Shown: one piece after another, positions 11,101-23,151 of the stretch | Numbering within the stretch: the stretch's first letter is position 1 | Layout of the letters: each line of letters begins with the position of its first letter | Source: Ceratodon purpureus | Lineage: Eukaryota; Streptophyta; Bryopsida; Pseudoditrichales; Ditrichaceae | Reading direction: 5' to 3' | DNA: 64,000 nucleotides | Assembly: GCA_014871385.1 (NCBI GenBank) | Contig: CM026429.1 | Span: forward strand, 2,877,799 to 2,941,798 | Translations under genes and position numbers: made by a program | Notes under the pieces: generated by a model | Seen by the model: the letters and a program-made list of their open reading frames with translations, nothing else | Told to the model about the DNA's origin: nothing | The model's database searches: none

Positions 11101-14100
11101 GGCGAAATATCGCCAGAAGGCAAAATAAAAATGGTAATTTCTATTTTTGGCTATAAAGTCCTAAAATCACTGATTCAACGAAGCCAGAAATTACCTAACA
11201 TGTAAGTTGGATGGAGCCATCATTCTCCCGACAAATTGCCCCTTTTAAGGTGTCTAGTTACATAATACTACATAATACTTGAAATTAGTGGGGAAAAAGT
11301 AGGGATTGCCAAAGAACTTCTCCATAAAAAAATTTGATGAAGCCAAAAATTCGCTCCTAATATATTCTTTGTGACCACCCTAGCACCAAACCAAAAATCC
11401 TAGGATTTACACTGATGTGTGGGTATTCAAAGAGTAGGCATATGAAGATATTGTGACATGTACAGCCCACATCAATGACCATCATGGCCACTGGATATAT
11501 AATATTGTGTATCATGTCCTCAGCCATCCGAGTACACCACTTTCATCAATATTCAAATATTTAACTTCTAACAGGATGTCAAATTTACACTAAAATCTAG
11601 TATCATGCTTGTACTTAGCTATTCCTACACTGAACATCAATATTTCATGGTCTATGACAATGAATATGTAGCACGTAACAAACAGTAGGCTTCTAGAATG
11701 TGTAGTGCTGTGTGCGGTGGCCTTACGAACTCCACGGACATGGATGTATGGCATCACACTGTTCCTGAGATTAAGGTAGGAATACCAGAACCGGTTAAAA
11801 TAAGGTGATTCGACCAGAAGCAATGGAGTTAGAAATTATTTGAAATTTTTTTGAGATGAAGAAGAAGAAATGATGAAGAATTTATTTTTTTGGCAGCTTG
11901 TTTCGTATTTTTATTCCCTTTAAATAATTATTTACAATTTTTCAAAGTAGGAAGTTAATCAAACCCCCTTTTTGTATACTAGACTCTTCCTAACCAAACG
12001 TGATGGTGTTCTAAAACGGTTAACTAACATCACGAAAAACTAAACGTAAGAAAATCATAATTGACATTATGTGGTAGAACATGATTGGTCCACCAAAACT
12101 TGGCTGCTTATGCAGAAATTCTCTGTTTTCGATCCACCATGTCCATGTTTCACTGTAACTCTACTCCACACCTTATGGGCATCAACCGTCTATTGGTTTT
12201 CCTACCTTAACTATGGTTAGCTAGTAGACCAAGTTCCCTACCACCCTTTTTTTTTTGGCATTGTAGTGCCAGTTTGCACCATAAAATACACCATGGCGAA
12301 CCCATAGTCTTACTGAATTTGAAAAAAACTCTGAAGTATCGCCAGGTGGGCAGCGAAGGAGGGATTGATGCAGCCACATGGGCTCCCATGTTACGGGTTT
12401 AGCTGGCGGCGGGCGAGTATTGCCCGGGGTTAGGATTTAGGGGCGGCCATCCCATTAGCGTCGTCGCCATAATGACGATATTAGGCGTTAAAGGCTCGCT
12501 AGATTGTGTGATCTCCTCGAATGTTGTGTCGCCAGATTTGCACCACCAATGCAGCCTTTTCGCCAGAAGGTTGAGGGCTGCTTAGTGTGTAATTACTGGT
12601 CCCAGATGAGTGTATGACGGCATGGGTTGATGGGTGTTTAATTTCTGTTGTTATTCATGGCGAAGGAAAATGGCTACTACATGCCTGCAATCTTGCATCT
12701 ATGGCTCAGTGCCAAATCCCAATTGTCGATTGCCGATTGTCTTAACTGTTAACTCTTAAGTTGTTAATGTTTTAGTTCAAATATGTTGCAATGGCGGCTG
12801 ATGCTGCTACGGTGGTTTTTGCGACCTCCATTTCGGCAACATATAAGAATCAGTGTAACCCTTGTTTCTCACAATCTGTTAGTGTCAATTGTGTGTGTAT
12901 GACGATTTGTGCGTGCGTTTTTCCACCTGCTGGGTTCTTTTCATGCTTCTTGACTGTTCTAATTAGCTTGTGGCAATGGATTCGGCCCATTCGGGTGATG
13001 AGGGATTCGAGGGAGATGTCATTGCCATGGCAGTGCGGGCGGCCATTCAAGCGCGGCAAGCAAAGGAGCGAGCCGAGAAGTTGGCATTGCAAGCGATGGC
13101 CGTGAAGCGCGGAGAGTTGAAGCGAAGTCAACCATTTTTGGAGAAGCGGCGGCGCCTTGCAGCCCAGAAGACGATGATGCGAAGTTTCTTTCACAGCACC
13201 CGCCACCATGGATCCGGCCAACCGCTCGCCCTCAACTTGGAGGGGACGGTGCCTTCAGATCGTGATGTGGAGGAATTGCGTTGTGAAGGTTGCGTGAACT
13301 CGGATTCGGTAGCAGATAGAGCTGTCTCTTTTGACACAACTCTTACACCGGGTTTTGAATCAGTATCAGGTGATACTGTTGTCATTAGTTCGAAGTCCCC
13401 TTCCATCACGGTGTCCTCTGAATCCGAGGATCCTGGAAACAGTGGATTGGCCGAAATCCCTTATAGATCACAGAGCAAAAAGTACTCACCACCCAGGAAG
13501 AAGAAGAAATTGGAGAGTGCAAAAAGCAAGGCCCAGAAAAGATACGACAAGCTTTGGAAGTTTCAATCAATGTGGGCTCCTGCATTACATTGACTGAGCC
13601 AATTTTGGCTAGTGACGGAATCTTACATATGGTCAAATGTAAGCCTTCATCTGCATTTGAGAGGAAGCCGTGCATCATGGCTCCCAAATCCGACACGCTT
13701 TTCAAACATGATGGGAAGAAGACGGCAAAAAAGGACATGCTCGTCTACAAGGTGAAAAAGGGTGAATAATACATTGCCCCTCAATGTCGACACAAGAAGA
13801 ATTTGCGCTTGTATGCCGCCCGCCCGCCTGCTACTGTGCTTCACCAAGTGAATGAGTGCACTACAATGGAGGCTCGTAAGAAGCGGGTCCAATTCTCAAC
13901 CCTTTTCCATGTTCTTGCTGAAGGTCAACCTATGTTGGAGTATGAGAGTCGTCTTGCATTGTACAAGCTCTTGAATGTCCCTGATCTCACTAATGCTCAT
14001 TGGTGTGACAACTTTGGTTGGGTCATGGCTTCCTATATGTGTAGGGTTGTGGTGGAGGAGATCAAAAATCTGATTAGAGTCGCTAGTTTTATAGTTGTTA

Positions 14101-15556
14101 CTGTCGATGAGGTTACTAGCGTCGATAATGGTAGCTACTTGTCTGTCCACTGTTACATTGTGAATGATTGGGTGAGAGTGCCTCATCTCATTTCGTTGGG
14201 GAGGGTGGATTGTGCACCCAACGCGAGTAATCTAACGACTTTGATCATGGACGCTGTTAAGAATGGGGGTGGGCTTGATCGTGAGATGATTGCCAACAAA
14301 ATCTTGAGTTTTGGGGCAGATGGACTCGCCTTTGCACAACAAGGTTGGAGATTTGGGGCCACGAAGTAAATCACCAAAGAGCATGCCCCCTTCTGCATTG
14401 GCGTCCATTGCGTTGCCCATAGGTGTAACGTGGCCTTCATGGCACTATCGACACAGCCGATTTTTGGTACTGTTGAGCAAGTGCTAAGCCAGATCAACTT
14501 GTACTTTTCTAAGAGCCCTAAGAGATTTTCGGAGTTTTGACAATTAGCAGAATCAACACAGACAAAGGGATTGAAGATGTTGTGGAAAGTAGAGACTCAG
14601 TGGGTGAGTCTCATTGAGCCGTTGCGGCGCTTGCTTTTAGAGTAGAGGACTCTCATACACAAGATGACCGAGGACATGGCGGACAATGATAAGGTTGAGG
14701 TATGTAATCTTGTATTGTTTTTTTTAAAGTTTATTTTTCTTGAACAGTATATGGTTTCAGTACATCTAATCGGAGCTACAGGTGCTGTGAACTAGGATCA
14801 ATCACAATTCACAACCAAATGTGTTTTTGATGCAATCAGAATGTGTGTTTAATTTCTACTGATTTGTGTTTCTGCCCTTGTACAGGCTTGCCTCGTGCTG
14901 CTCCTCAACCCTTACACCATACTTGGTATGTGCGCTCTACTGCCCCTTTTGGAAGCAATCGATGCCTTGATTACCTTTGCCGAGAAGCGTGATGTCTATA
15001 TTGTAGACTTTGTGACTGCCGTAAAAGTTTGCCAAGCCTAGCTGCAGAGCATGTATGAGGCTCATGCAACATCCTACTGCATTGATAAATTATGGTCCTT
15101 CAAGAATTTGCTTGATTATTTTCACAAATAGATTCATATCAAGTGGATTACTGACCTAAATGACGGATCAACCGTATTGTCATTTGTATGCCATAGGGAG
15201 CATATTCATGCCGAGCACAAGCTTGCTCCAGTTGATCGTGAAGTATGGAGCACCCTCGTTTCAAAGGTGAAGATGGAGTGCTCAAGTGAGTCCCTGATCG
15301 AATTTTGATCCCATTGAAATGTCAGTTTTTGTTTGGCTTTTCCTACATTAATTTTTGTTCTCAGTTGTGGTGTTAAGAACTAATTAACGTCTCTCTTGCG
15401 CTGTAGGTGTTGCCAGCATGTTGATCACAGAGCTGGATTCCCGCTTCCCAACCCAACATGTGATGAATTCCATGGGAATATTCAATCCTCAGTACTGGTT
15501 GCAATTGAGTGTCGAGGACCACTTCGACAAGCATCTCACCGTGCTCATGGACACAT

Positions 15557-16000
15557 TAGGGGAAAAATCAGGTCTCCAATGGGCCTTGCAAGACAGCCCG
15601 GATTAGGTGAGCTTCCTGCCCGCTGACACTTCTCTTCGAAATCTCATTGGTCAATATCCTGCCCGCTGACAACAAAATTCTCCCCGCTGACAACAGGATT
15701 CGCTGACAACAGGATCCGGTACTGTCCAATGGGGTGACAGCAGTGGGCACACGGTCGGTAACAGTATCATTACTGCTTGTATTGTCCAATGGGGGGGTGG
15801 GGTGGGGTGGGGTGGGGTGGGGAAGTGAAGCGATTGGCTGGACCCCCCAAATGCCAACTGCTGGCACTGCTGGCACTGCTGGCAGCATTTGGCAACCTGC
15901 TGGCACCATTGGTGCCAGCAGGTAAAGTGCACGGGCATGGCCTAATTTTCAGGCACGGATTCTGACCAAAGGCCCATTGGAGACCCCAATCTTCCCCTAA
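15557..16000. mobile_element. 444-bp MITE-like element nested in the hAT relic
   Basis: The ends are 32-bp inverted repeats (15557-15588 and 15969-16000) that match at 28 of 32 positions and start TTAGGGGAA. They share the core GGTCTCCAATGGGCCTT. A TA is present at both borders (TA-GGGG ... CCCC-TA), which suits a Tc1/mariner-type insertion, although the symmetric ATTA/TAAT context leaves other target sizes possible. The transposase reading is interrupted by it. The interior is made of short tandem motifs (CCCGCTGACAAC, GGGGT x5, CTGCTGGCA). Confidence 0.75.
15640..15915. repeat. Short tandem motifs inside the nested element
   Basis: Three motif groups follow one another: diverged copies of CCGCTGACAAC at about 15660-15710, a (GGGGT)n run at about 15790-15822, and CTGCTGGCA copies at about 15855-15910. 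The phrase TGTCCAATGGGG occurs twice (about 15725 and 15783). These are minisatellite-like and not coding. Confidence 0.7.
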
Positions 16001-16459
16001 TGCCTACATCCATGGAATAATTGTCAGCAAGGGCGATAATAAGTTGCTTGTTCCTGCAGTCATCGACCGGTACAAACTGATGTCCCAACGTGGTCTTCTC
16101 AAGACCTGTATGAGGAGCAATGCTTGCGCAGCCATGCTTCCACCTCTAGATGTCAATCCTTTGACAAAAGTGTGGCGAGTGTAAGATGGGAACAACCATC
16201 TCACGCAGAACTTCTTGGAGTTTATCAAACTTGCCCAAATTGCGGTCATCCACGTCCTGGGATCTATTGAGGACAAGCGGTTGTTCTCCTCAATTGCGTT
16301 CTTGAAATCGAAGCTTTGGGCGAGTCTGAATGAACACCTGCAAGTGGTTGTAGGCATGTACTCTCAAAGAATTTTCACCTTGGAGAACTTTTCTTATCAG
16401 AAAGTTTTCAACCAGTGGTTCATGGCAGGGGAAAGGGGTCGGTACTTAGCTCACGTATA

Positions 16460-19140
16460 GATATCAGTTTGTTATGTGATTCCTAGCATGGTTTCCGGCG
16501 GTATGGAGACCTTAGAAGCCTGCCGAGCTTAGTTGGTGGTGATGTGAATACTAGCTGTGATCTGAGCAACGTACTAGTGAGAGATCACCACCACGATTCT
16601 TCAGCTGCGGTGTTGTTTTTGTCGGTGAGCTGCTACAGTTTGTTGTACAGTGTTCTAAACTTGATAAGTTGATATGGTTGTGGATTTGTTGTGCATGCTT
16701 GGTTGTGGGCCACTCGGCCTTTTGGCTGTTTGATATACGTATGATGTTTGTCTAACTTCTGTTTAATGTACTTGCAGAGCCATAACTAACTCGAGCATTG
16801 GAGCTCTTGGCTTGTGTGCAGGCGATGGCATTTTGGTTTGAGCATTTAACTTTATTTTGCTACTGATTTTCATATGTATAAGTGAAATTCTCATTGAGGC
16901 ATCGGAGGGTGTGTGTTGGTTGTGCAGGTCTGCAGTAGCGCAGTTCATTCTCCCGTCCATTTCGTTGCAAGACTGCAGTCCATTCTCCTGTCCATTTCGG
17001 TAGAAACGTAGAATGTTTTGGTATTTGGTTTTTAATCAAGTGTAGTCAGTTTTTCACTCTCTTTTGAAAAAACCTTTGTCTAGATCGCCAAATCAGAAAC
17101 TGCTTCATGAGCATGTTTTGCCACTTGCACTCCAATTGTACATAACCTTTCGCCTTGAATGCAATTAAAATTAAAGAGAAATTGCTAACTAATGCATATA
17201 AAATTTTCGATACTTTGCCAGTATTTTGCTTCCAAAAAGTACCAAAATTGCCATGAACGCTTCAAACACGGAAATAATATAGCTATAAGGGCGAAATACG
17301 AAAAGGGTAAAAAAAAAGGTTGTTCCCCTACTATCGCATGCCACCCAAAACTGCAACTGGTATTGAACAAAGAATTGAAATAATGATATTATGGATAAAT
17401 AGTTTTGAGTCACTTTCATGTTTTTTAATTTTATTTAATCCCTAGAGGACAATCATCCACATTTGGGTTTTTTTAAAGTTTGGGCATGTATTTGTGATGT
17501 CAATTCTATATGTATTTTTTTGATTTTTTTTGTGAATGTTTGCCACAACAAGAACTTTGAGGGAATCTGTTTTTTTTATTTTTCATTTAAAGATTTAAAA
17601 AAATAGTTATGGTACCCAAAGTGGAATTTTGTGTTTGGCGAGCAGCCATGCTAAATATGTTACCTTTGAGATTTTTCCTCTAAATATTTAATGTTGTCAT
17701 CTTTGAGTTTTCAACAAAAATAAAATAAAAAATTTCAGTACAAAATGTTCATTCCAGAAAAGTTCAAAGTTTTATTACTATATCGGGCAATGTACCAAAA
17801 AACTTCTTCTTTCTTTCATAAAAGTTAAAAAATTTGTTTTTTTAGGTTTTTTGTTTTTTTCACTCAAAAGAAGGATATCAATATTTACCTTGACCATTTG
17901 GATTGGGACTTTGAGAAATAATGGAATCTCTAGGAATGAAATATGAATTGGCATTCTTGTCTATTCAACTTAATAAAAATATTGTTCTCAACATGCTACA
18001 CTTGTCTTTTGTGTGTAATTTTTTTTATACAATTACCTAACTTAGTCTTCTTTGTCATGCTCCAAAACCCCCAAAATCCATAATGCAAAAAACCTAAGAA
18101 AAAAAAAGTTAGAGTGTGTCAACCTAGTTAAAAATCGTCTGAAAAAAAGTTTATTTTCAAATTTCAATCGCTATAATTTTCTAATCTCTACAGTCAATTA
18201 TGATGGATTTTTTGGAGCTATTTACTGCAATAATCTAGTTGAAGATCCTACGGTTAGAATTGAAAAATAATGATTTTTTAGTCATTCATGCTCTTCACAT
18301 TAAAAATGGCATTTTTGAGTGTTTTTTGGAGAGACTTGAATTTTCTAATTTCTAACAATCTACTAGACATTGATTATCAATTCAACCATTAACAAATGTT
18401 GGTTAAATCAATCACAAGCTCGAGGTTGAAAATCTTCTAGACATCATGCTTCTTTGGCTTTGGAATATTGCATCCTTACATGTATCATTTGAATTCAAAT
18501 ATTAGTTCAAAAGGGATGACATAATAGAAATGGATTTAGTATTCCTTCATACCTATCATAATCTCTAACACACAAACCTTCTTCACTATGAAGGTATTTT
18601 TTTGATTATGACCATGTCAACAAATCTACATGTGTGTAAGTGTTTGTAAAGAGTGCTTAACCTCAAAAGGAATGTAAGGAATTTGAATTAGCAAAATTTT
18701 AGTTTCTTACTCACAATTTGGAAAAAAAAACAGCCAAATTCTTGTAGACCTATAGCTAGTCCTTCAGGAACATTAACAATGATGTCCATCTAGTAGGAGC
18801 ACTAGTAGAAATGAGCGTCAGCTACACTAGAATCAACACCAAGAACAAGCCTATTATGAGGTTTGAGGAAATGGTGTATATGGAACAATGTTTGGTGTAA
18901 TTGGACACGTGACATGTCCAATTCAGTCTGAGAGAAAAGTGGACTTGTAATGTGGGCCATGTCCCACTTTGGAATGTGCAGATCTACCTCCCATGATGTA
19001 CATGTAAAAATTATGGATGTATATTGCGGTGGATGAGGATTCTTCCAGGGGGTGCATTGATGATATTTGCTGCGATACCCGGGTCCATGTTTGCATGTTT
19101 AGGTTTTGATGTTGGTTGAGCCTTGTAAGTGGCATCCCAA
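16460..19140. other. Intergenic: hAT 3' flank, then AT-rich repeat debris
   Basis: The first 600 bases keep the base composition of the hAT relic. At about 17435 a TTAA followed by TCCCTAGAGGACAA resembles the left end of the TTAA-bordered family described at 30891-31831. Near 18245 the phrase GATCCTACGGTT, shared with that family, occurs, and near 17785 TATATCGGGCA occurs as in the inverted interior of the 30891 copy. No right terminus was found. No host gene is supported. Confidence 0.45.
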
Positions 19141-19144
19141 AAAA

Positions 19145-19237
19145 CAGTTTGCCACCACTTAATTAAATCAATCATGCTCTGGATACATGCCGAAAGTACC
19201 AAGAGCATGCTCGACTTAATTAAGTGGTGACAGACTG
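19145..19237. ncRNA. Candidate miRNA-like imperfect hairpin
   Basis: Two 42-nt arms (19145-19186 and 19196-19237) fold around a 9-nt loop. By hand, 35 pairs are Watson-Crick and one is G-U, with the remaining single mismatches scattered along the stem. Size and mismatch pattern fit a plant miRNA precursor. An old inverted-repeat element would look similar. Which strand is transcribed, and whether a small RNA is cut from it, cannot be seen. I do not recognise a known miRNA in it. Confidence 0.35.
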
Positions 19238-19366
19238 GTACACTCTGTACTTAGTATCCAAATGCGTGAGCTGAGCAGAGTGAGTGGTTATTTTTATACC
19301 CAAGGAGTGAGGTTCTCTGTGCAATGCTTGTGGGATATGTGCAGGGATATGTGCATGGATATCTAA

Positions 19367-19460
19367 TTAACCCCTAAAGGCCCTTGGTATTTTTGGAGTC
19401 AAAACTGCCAAAAACATACCCCTATTTCTATCATTTTGGTGCATCCATTTGCTTCCTGTT
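19367..19460 (+). mobile_element. Truncated left end of a TTAA-bordered element
   Basis: TTAA at 19367-19370 is followed by CCCCTAAAGGCCCTTGGT, closely matching the left end of the element at 30891-31831. No matching right end is present before the cyclin gene, so this is a fragment. Its right limit is a guess. Confidence 0.5.
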
Positions 19461-20393
19461 TGCCCACACTGCACATCCTCTGTCACTGTAGATGGAAAAC
19501 CTGTTGCCCAATTTGTGTGCCGATGGTGAGCATACTGAGACTCTCATAAACGCACACCTACACTTCACGGTTGTGTGCAGCACAAGTTAATTAGCTCACA
19601 TTTGAAAGTTCCATAGTTTTTGGGATGGCTTCGCAGCGAAACTTGGACTCTGCAGAGCACCTCATGACTTGGTCGTCTCCAACCTTCGGCAACTTGCTAC
19701 CAGCTCAACTGACCTGCTGGCAGATTGCACGCCAGCGCACCAAGGGACATTTTTTGCCCAAAATAACATACCTGAACTCTAAGAATTTATGATGAGGTCC
19801 ATATCAACGAAATATATGGGTTATGTGAATATGGACAGCGTCTGACCTGGCTCTCCTTGCTTCCCATTTCCCTCATTATAATGGTCACCTAACAGGATTA
19901 TATTGCCTTGGCAATGTGCCATAATTCCTGTGTGGTTGCCCGTGGTTACAGACTGCCATATCCTCTTCAGCATCTCTCACATAGAACAGTTTCTTTTTAA
20001 CAATGTGGGAGAGCTGAAAACGCTCTTAACTGTACTGTCAATCTCGAGCTTGATTATCCAAACTCGCTTCAGGTTAAGCCATGGTTCACTGAGCTTAATG
20101 AACCTGCTAGAGCCTGTGCATAATCTCCAGGCTGCTGATAATCTTTTCAGGACGGGCTTCAACAATGTCGGAGTCAGAAAATACCTTCGGAGTAATTCTA
20201 CTGGGTCTAATTCTAGAGTGTTGTGGATGTTATGACTAGGGTCTGGACTTCTTTCGTGTCCATGTTGAGACAAGTTCTTCGATCAGTTTCTTGAGCTATC
20301 GCCGTTGTGTGAATGATCTTTTCACCTGCTTTGCTCAGGATTGACGTGGTGATGATCGGTGAAGAAGAGTCTGGGAGCATTCCAGTTTGCCTG
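19461..20393. other. Region downstream of the cyclin gene
   Basis: No gene is supported. Short open frames on both strands at 19900-20270 have no recognisable motif, and the part nearest the cyclin stop (20394) is likely its 3' untranslated region. A poly(A) signal could not be assigned with confidence. Confidence 0.4.
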
Positions 20394-23151
20394 TTATGCA
20401 GAGCATTTCGGCCGAGGCTCGACCACCATGTCCACCAGAGTCTTATAACACTGCTGTGCAGCGAGCTACAAAACGCCACTATTTTAAGTCAGCAATAGGT
20501 CGGATTGTGTTCGATAAAACAGACACAGTATAGCTCAGCAGAAGTTTTAGTGTATAAGTTTCATGAGCTAATTGAAAAATCTAATCTGTATCGTCATTGA
20601 CCTGTAAGCTCTCTCATGAAAAGAAAAGACGCGTAACGATTAGTGACGATTATGTAAGATCTGATGTGTTACAAAGATTTTATTATGGACAGTTGGTGTT
20701 TAGAGGTTCATAATTATGTAGTACCGTATCCACAACCAAAACAGTCCGAAGGACTGGCATGAGAAGGGCCGCTTGAAGTGGCAAAGTTTCGTCCAAAATG
20801 CATTGCATCACACACAAGCTTACTATTGATTGTTCAAAGTCCAAAAACTCCACCTCTGCACCGGATTCAAGACATCCACAATATTGCAGCTTACTGTCAT
20901 GTTATTCACTGTTTTCTGAAATTTTTAAAATTTTAAATTTTTTTAACCCAATTTGAACTTGCACCTTAATTGATTCCTACTGTAAAATATCTCACCAAGT
21001 CTTGAAATCTCCTTCGGCCTAATCAATCCATTTAGTAGCATGCCCATTGTTCCCAGTCGTTAATGTGACATTTATAAATCCAGCGGAAGTATCTTGAATC
21101 TGGACAATGATATTGGGATAATTGTGAAACCTGTGAGAGTGAAGTGGATGAATTCATCGGCACGTCTGCGTGCAGCCTGCACGAGCGCCGAGGGGACTCC
21201 GCTGAGAGGCAGATGTGCAATCATGTTGTCCACGAAGTCCGAAGTCGTGACACCCAGCAGCTTCCAGCCCAGAACCTGAAGCACAACCGCCTCCATCTCC
21301 CGTAGCTTTGCTTCGCTCATCATCGTGCCTTCACCAGAAAATCTCTACAAAATCGTGCACAGATTTCGTTCACTGTGGATTTCAACGGGAAAGAGACAAG
21401 GATTCTGTTTAATGATTGAGGTGTACTTTGCAATCTGAGTATGGCGTTGGAAGGATTTAAAAGATGATCGTGCTGAAATTCGCTGAGAAGTTAGGTGTTC
21501 TGCACGTTACATTCTATCTGCTGTGACCGTTCCAACAAATTATCACAGTTTTCATGGTTAGTGGGAATGTCAAATAAATTAGGGTTGGTAAAATAATCGG
21601 GACAATTAACAGTGGCACTTGTACTTAATAAATCATCATTCCAATTGCAGGTGACTGACTCTTCGTTAGCAGCTAATGTCTCACAACGAATCAATCTGAT
21701 CGCTCAGAAAGCTTAGCACAGCTGAGATGAAATAGAAATGGGGAAGCCTTAATTGAGAAGAAGATTATGACATAGTTTTCTGTCACAGAATAACCTTATG
21801 ATTCTGGTCTGTGTAACACACAGAATACTGCCTCGCTGAGCTAAACAGATCTCCATATAGTTACTTGAATACAGTATAGGATATTAAGTAAAATGCTGTA
21901 AAATCAAGCCAAAGTGCCATGGATTACGCTAAGGGAAGCTAGGGATGGGGCAGCGGTGGCGTCCATCTTCGCTGCAATCGACACACAGGCTGCAGCAATG
22001 TACTGGAACTGCATTGCGGTGGTTGATTCAATCTGTAGATCAACACTCCATGGTCAGTAAGAGTGGCCCAACCCTCATATTACACGAGACCGCTGCGACA
22101 GGCATTCAATACATAATCACATAATTTCACAAATCGAAGCCGGTTTAAATTATGTTTACCACGGTGGAAACCATCGAAGTACTGAGGAAGCGATCCAGGT
22201 ACGCAACAGCGTGAGCTGCGATTAGGATTCGGAGCCGCAAGGCCTCCACCAGCTGCCATCCAAAATCACAGAGCCATGCATCAATTCCAGAGAGGGATGT
22301 AATATTGCAGGCACAAGACCATACAAAATGATGATTCAAGCCTACACAGCAAACGGTTTAAATCCCACTGCATGAATTAATCCATAAAAAAATACTCGGA
22401 CAAATATGACAAATAGCACAAAATACTCTGACAAAGGCATCCAAACGACTTCCAGACACACTTGGTCTAACACCAAGATAAGCGCTTGTTTACCAATTGG
22501 ACCACAAATGCATACTTCTGCGAGAAATTTAAAATCAGATTTGAGAAACATGTGCGTGAATTAGGAGAAGTACGTCTTCGAAAAGACATTGTAAGATACC
22601 TTGAAAATGTGGAAGACTCCATCTCGGCGCAAAGAACAAACTTCAGAAAAAGGCGACTTCGGTAAGTCAGACTCCATTAGCGCGTCGACGTAGCGAGCTG
22701 TGAGCCTATACGCCATTTGCGCCTCCCTCTCCTGCAGTACACACATCGCCTCTCCAAGCTCTGCAAAAGTGGGCCATGGAATACTGATCGAATCGGCCAC
22801 CAGTGCGACAGGCTTACGTCTCAGAGGTGGATCACTTCTCGCTGTGAATACGGCCACAGCGACGTCGTCGGCACAGAATATTTTGGGAGGGTAACCGGAA
22901 CGTGGAGAATATTCATCTCCATATTTGGACGGAAAGGAGCTCCCCCGCATCGGGTTGAAGGGGCTTAGCCTACTGGTACCGAGCCAGAGCGGCGCGTTAT
23001 TGTGGTCATCGTGATGCAGTCCAGCATGTCGGGCGGGGCAGTGAGTGTTTGGTGAGAGAGCTTCTCCGCAGAGAAGATCCTTCACCAGCACTCCACCAGC
23101 CTCTCCACCCAGCTGGGCAGTCATCTTCTCAAGGGGACGTAGTAACGTCAT
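20394..23151 (-). CDS. CYCD: D-type cyclin, full length (388 residues, six exons)
   Basis: D cyclins activate CDKA in the nucleus and drive G1/S by targeting the retinoblastoma protein. Exons 23151-22600, 22252-22160, 22032-21928, 21344-21131, 20855-20725 and 20465-20394 join with consistent phases and end at a TAA. The N-terminal region carries LLCGE (about residues 26-30), the LxCxE retinoblastoma-binding motif. The N-terminal cyclin fold runs from VLQEREAQ through RRDGVFHIFK, AHAVAYLDRFLSTSM and AAACVSIAAKMDA. The second fold holds LREMEAVVLQVLGWKLLGVT, FLDFEQSIVSLCVMQCILDE and QQCYKTLVDMVV. The Lys (about 237, in AAKM) and Glu (about 268, in REMEAVV) that contact the CDK are both present. 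The start is the ATG at 23151; a second ATG nine codons on is possible, and the frame is open upstream without ATG, so a leader exon cannot be excluded. The sequence diverges from angiosperm D cyclins, so I give no subgroup. Confidence 0.88.

Larger units (their letters stand above)
7970..12380. other. AT-rich intergenic region with small foldback and degenerate tandem repeats
   Basis: No open frame here resembles a protein I know. Visible structures are a 31-bp foldback at 8862-8926 and a decayed array of roughly 36-base units at 10936-11100, with a stray copy near 11418-11456. The base composition turns GC-rich only at about 12380, where the region of the hAT relic begins. Confidence 0.6.
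12970..16459 (+). pseudogene. Decayed hAT-superfamily transposase (DUF4371 / hATC type), plain DNA transposon relic
   Basis: The reading runs from an ATG at 12970 (or 12976) through a basic, Ser-rich N-terminus and a degenerate zinc-finger-like part (CKPSSAF...LFKHDGKK). It continues into an RNase-H-like hAT core with VTVDEVTSVDNGSYLSVHCY, then LSFGADGLAF and IGVHCVAHRCNVAF. The hATC dimerisation segment VLGSIEDKRLFSSIAFLKSK ends at 16459. Two introns still look spliceable (GT at about 14703 to AG before 14886; GT near 15283 to AG before 15409). It is dead: one frameshift near 13590 and in-frame stops at 13767, 14367, 14538, 14643, 15039, 15129 and 16182. Several stops could come from CAA or CAG by C-to-T change, as expected after methylation, but this rests on recalled family sequences. 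A second element (15557-16000) interrupts the coding part. I could not find convincing terminal inverted repeats or an 8-bp target duplication, so the outer limits are unknown. Confidence 0.8.

Noticed and set aside
10936-11456. CRISPR-like spaced repeat
   Set aside because: Units are contiguous, diverged and of drifting length; a decayed minisatellite in a plant context.
12850-13221. Minus-strand frame opposite the hAT N-terminal exon
   Set aside because: Shadow of the transposase exon; no independent motif.
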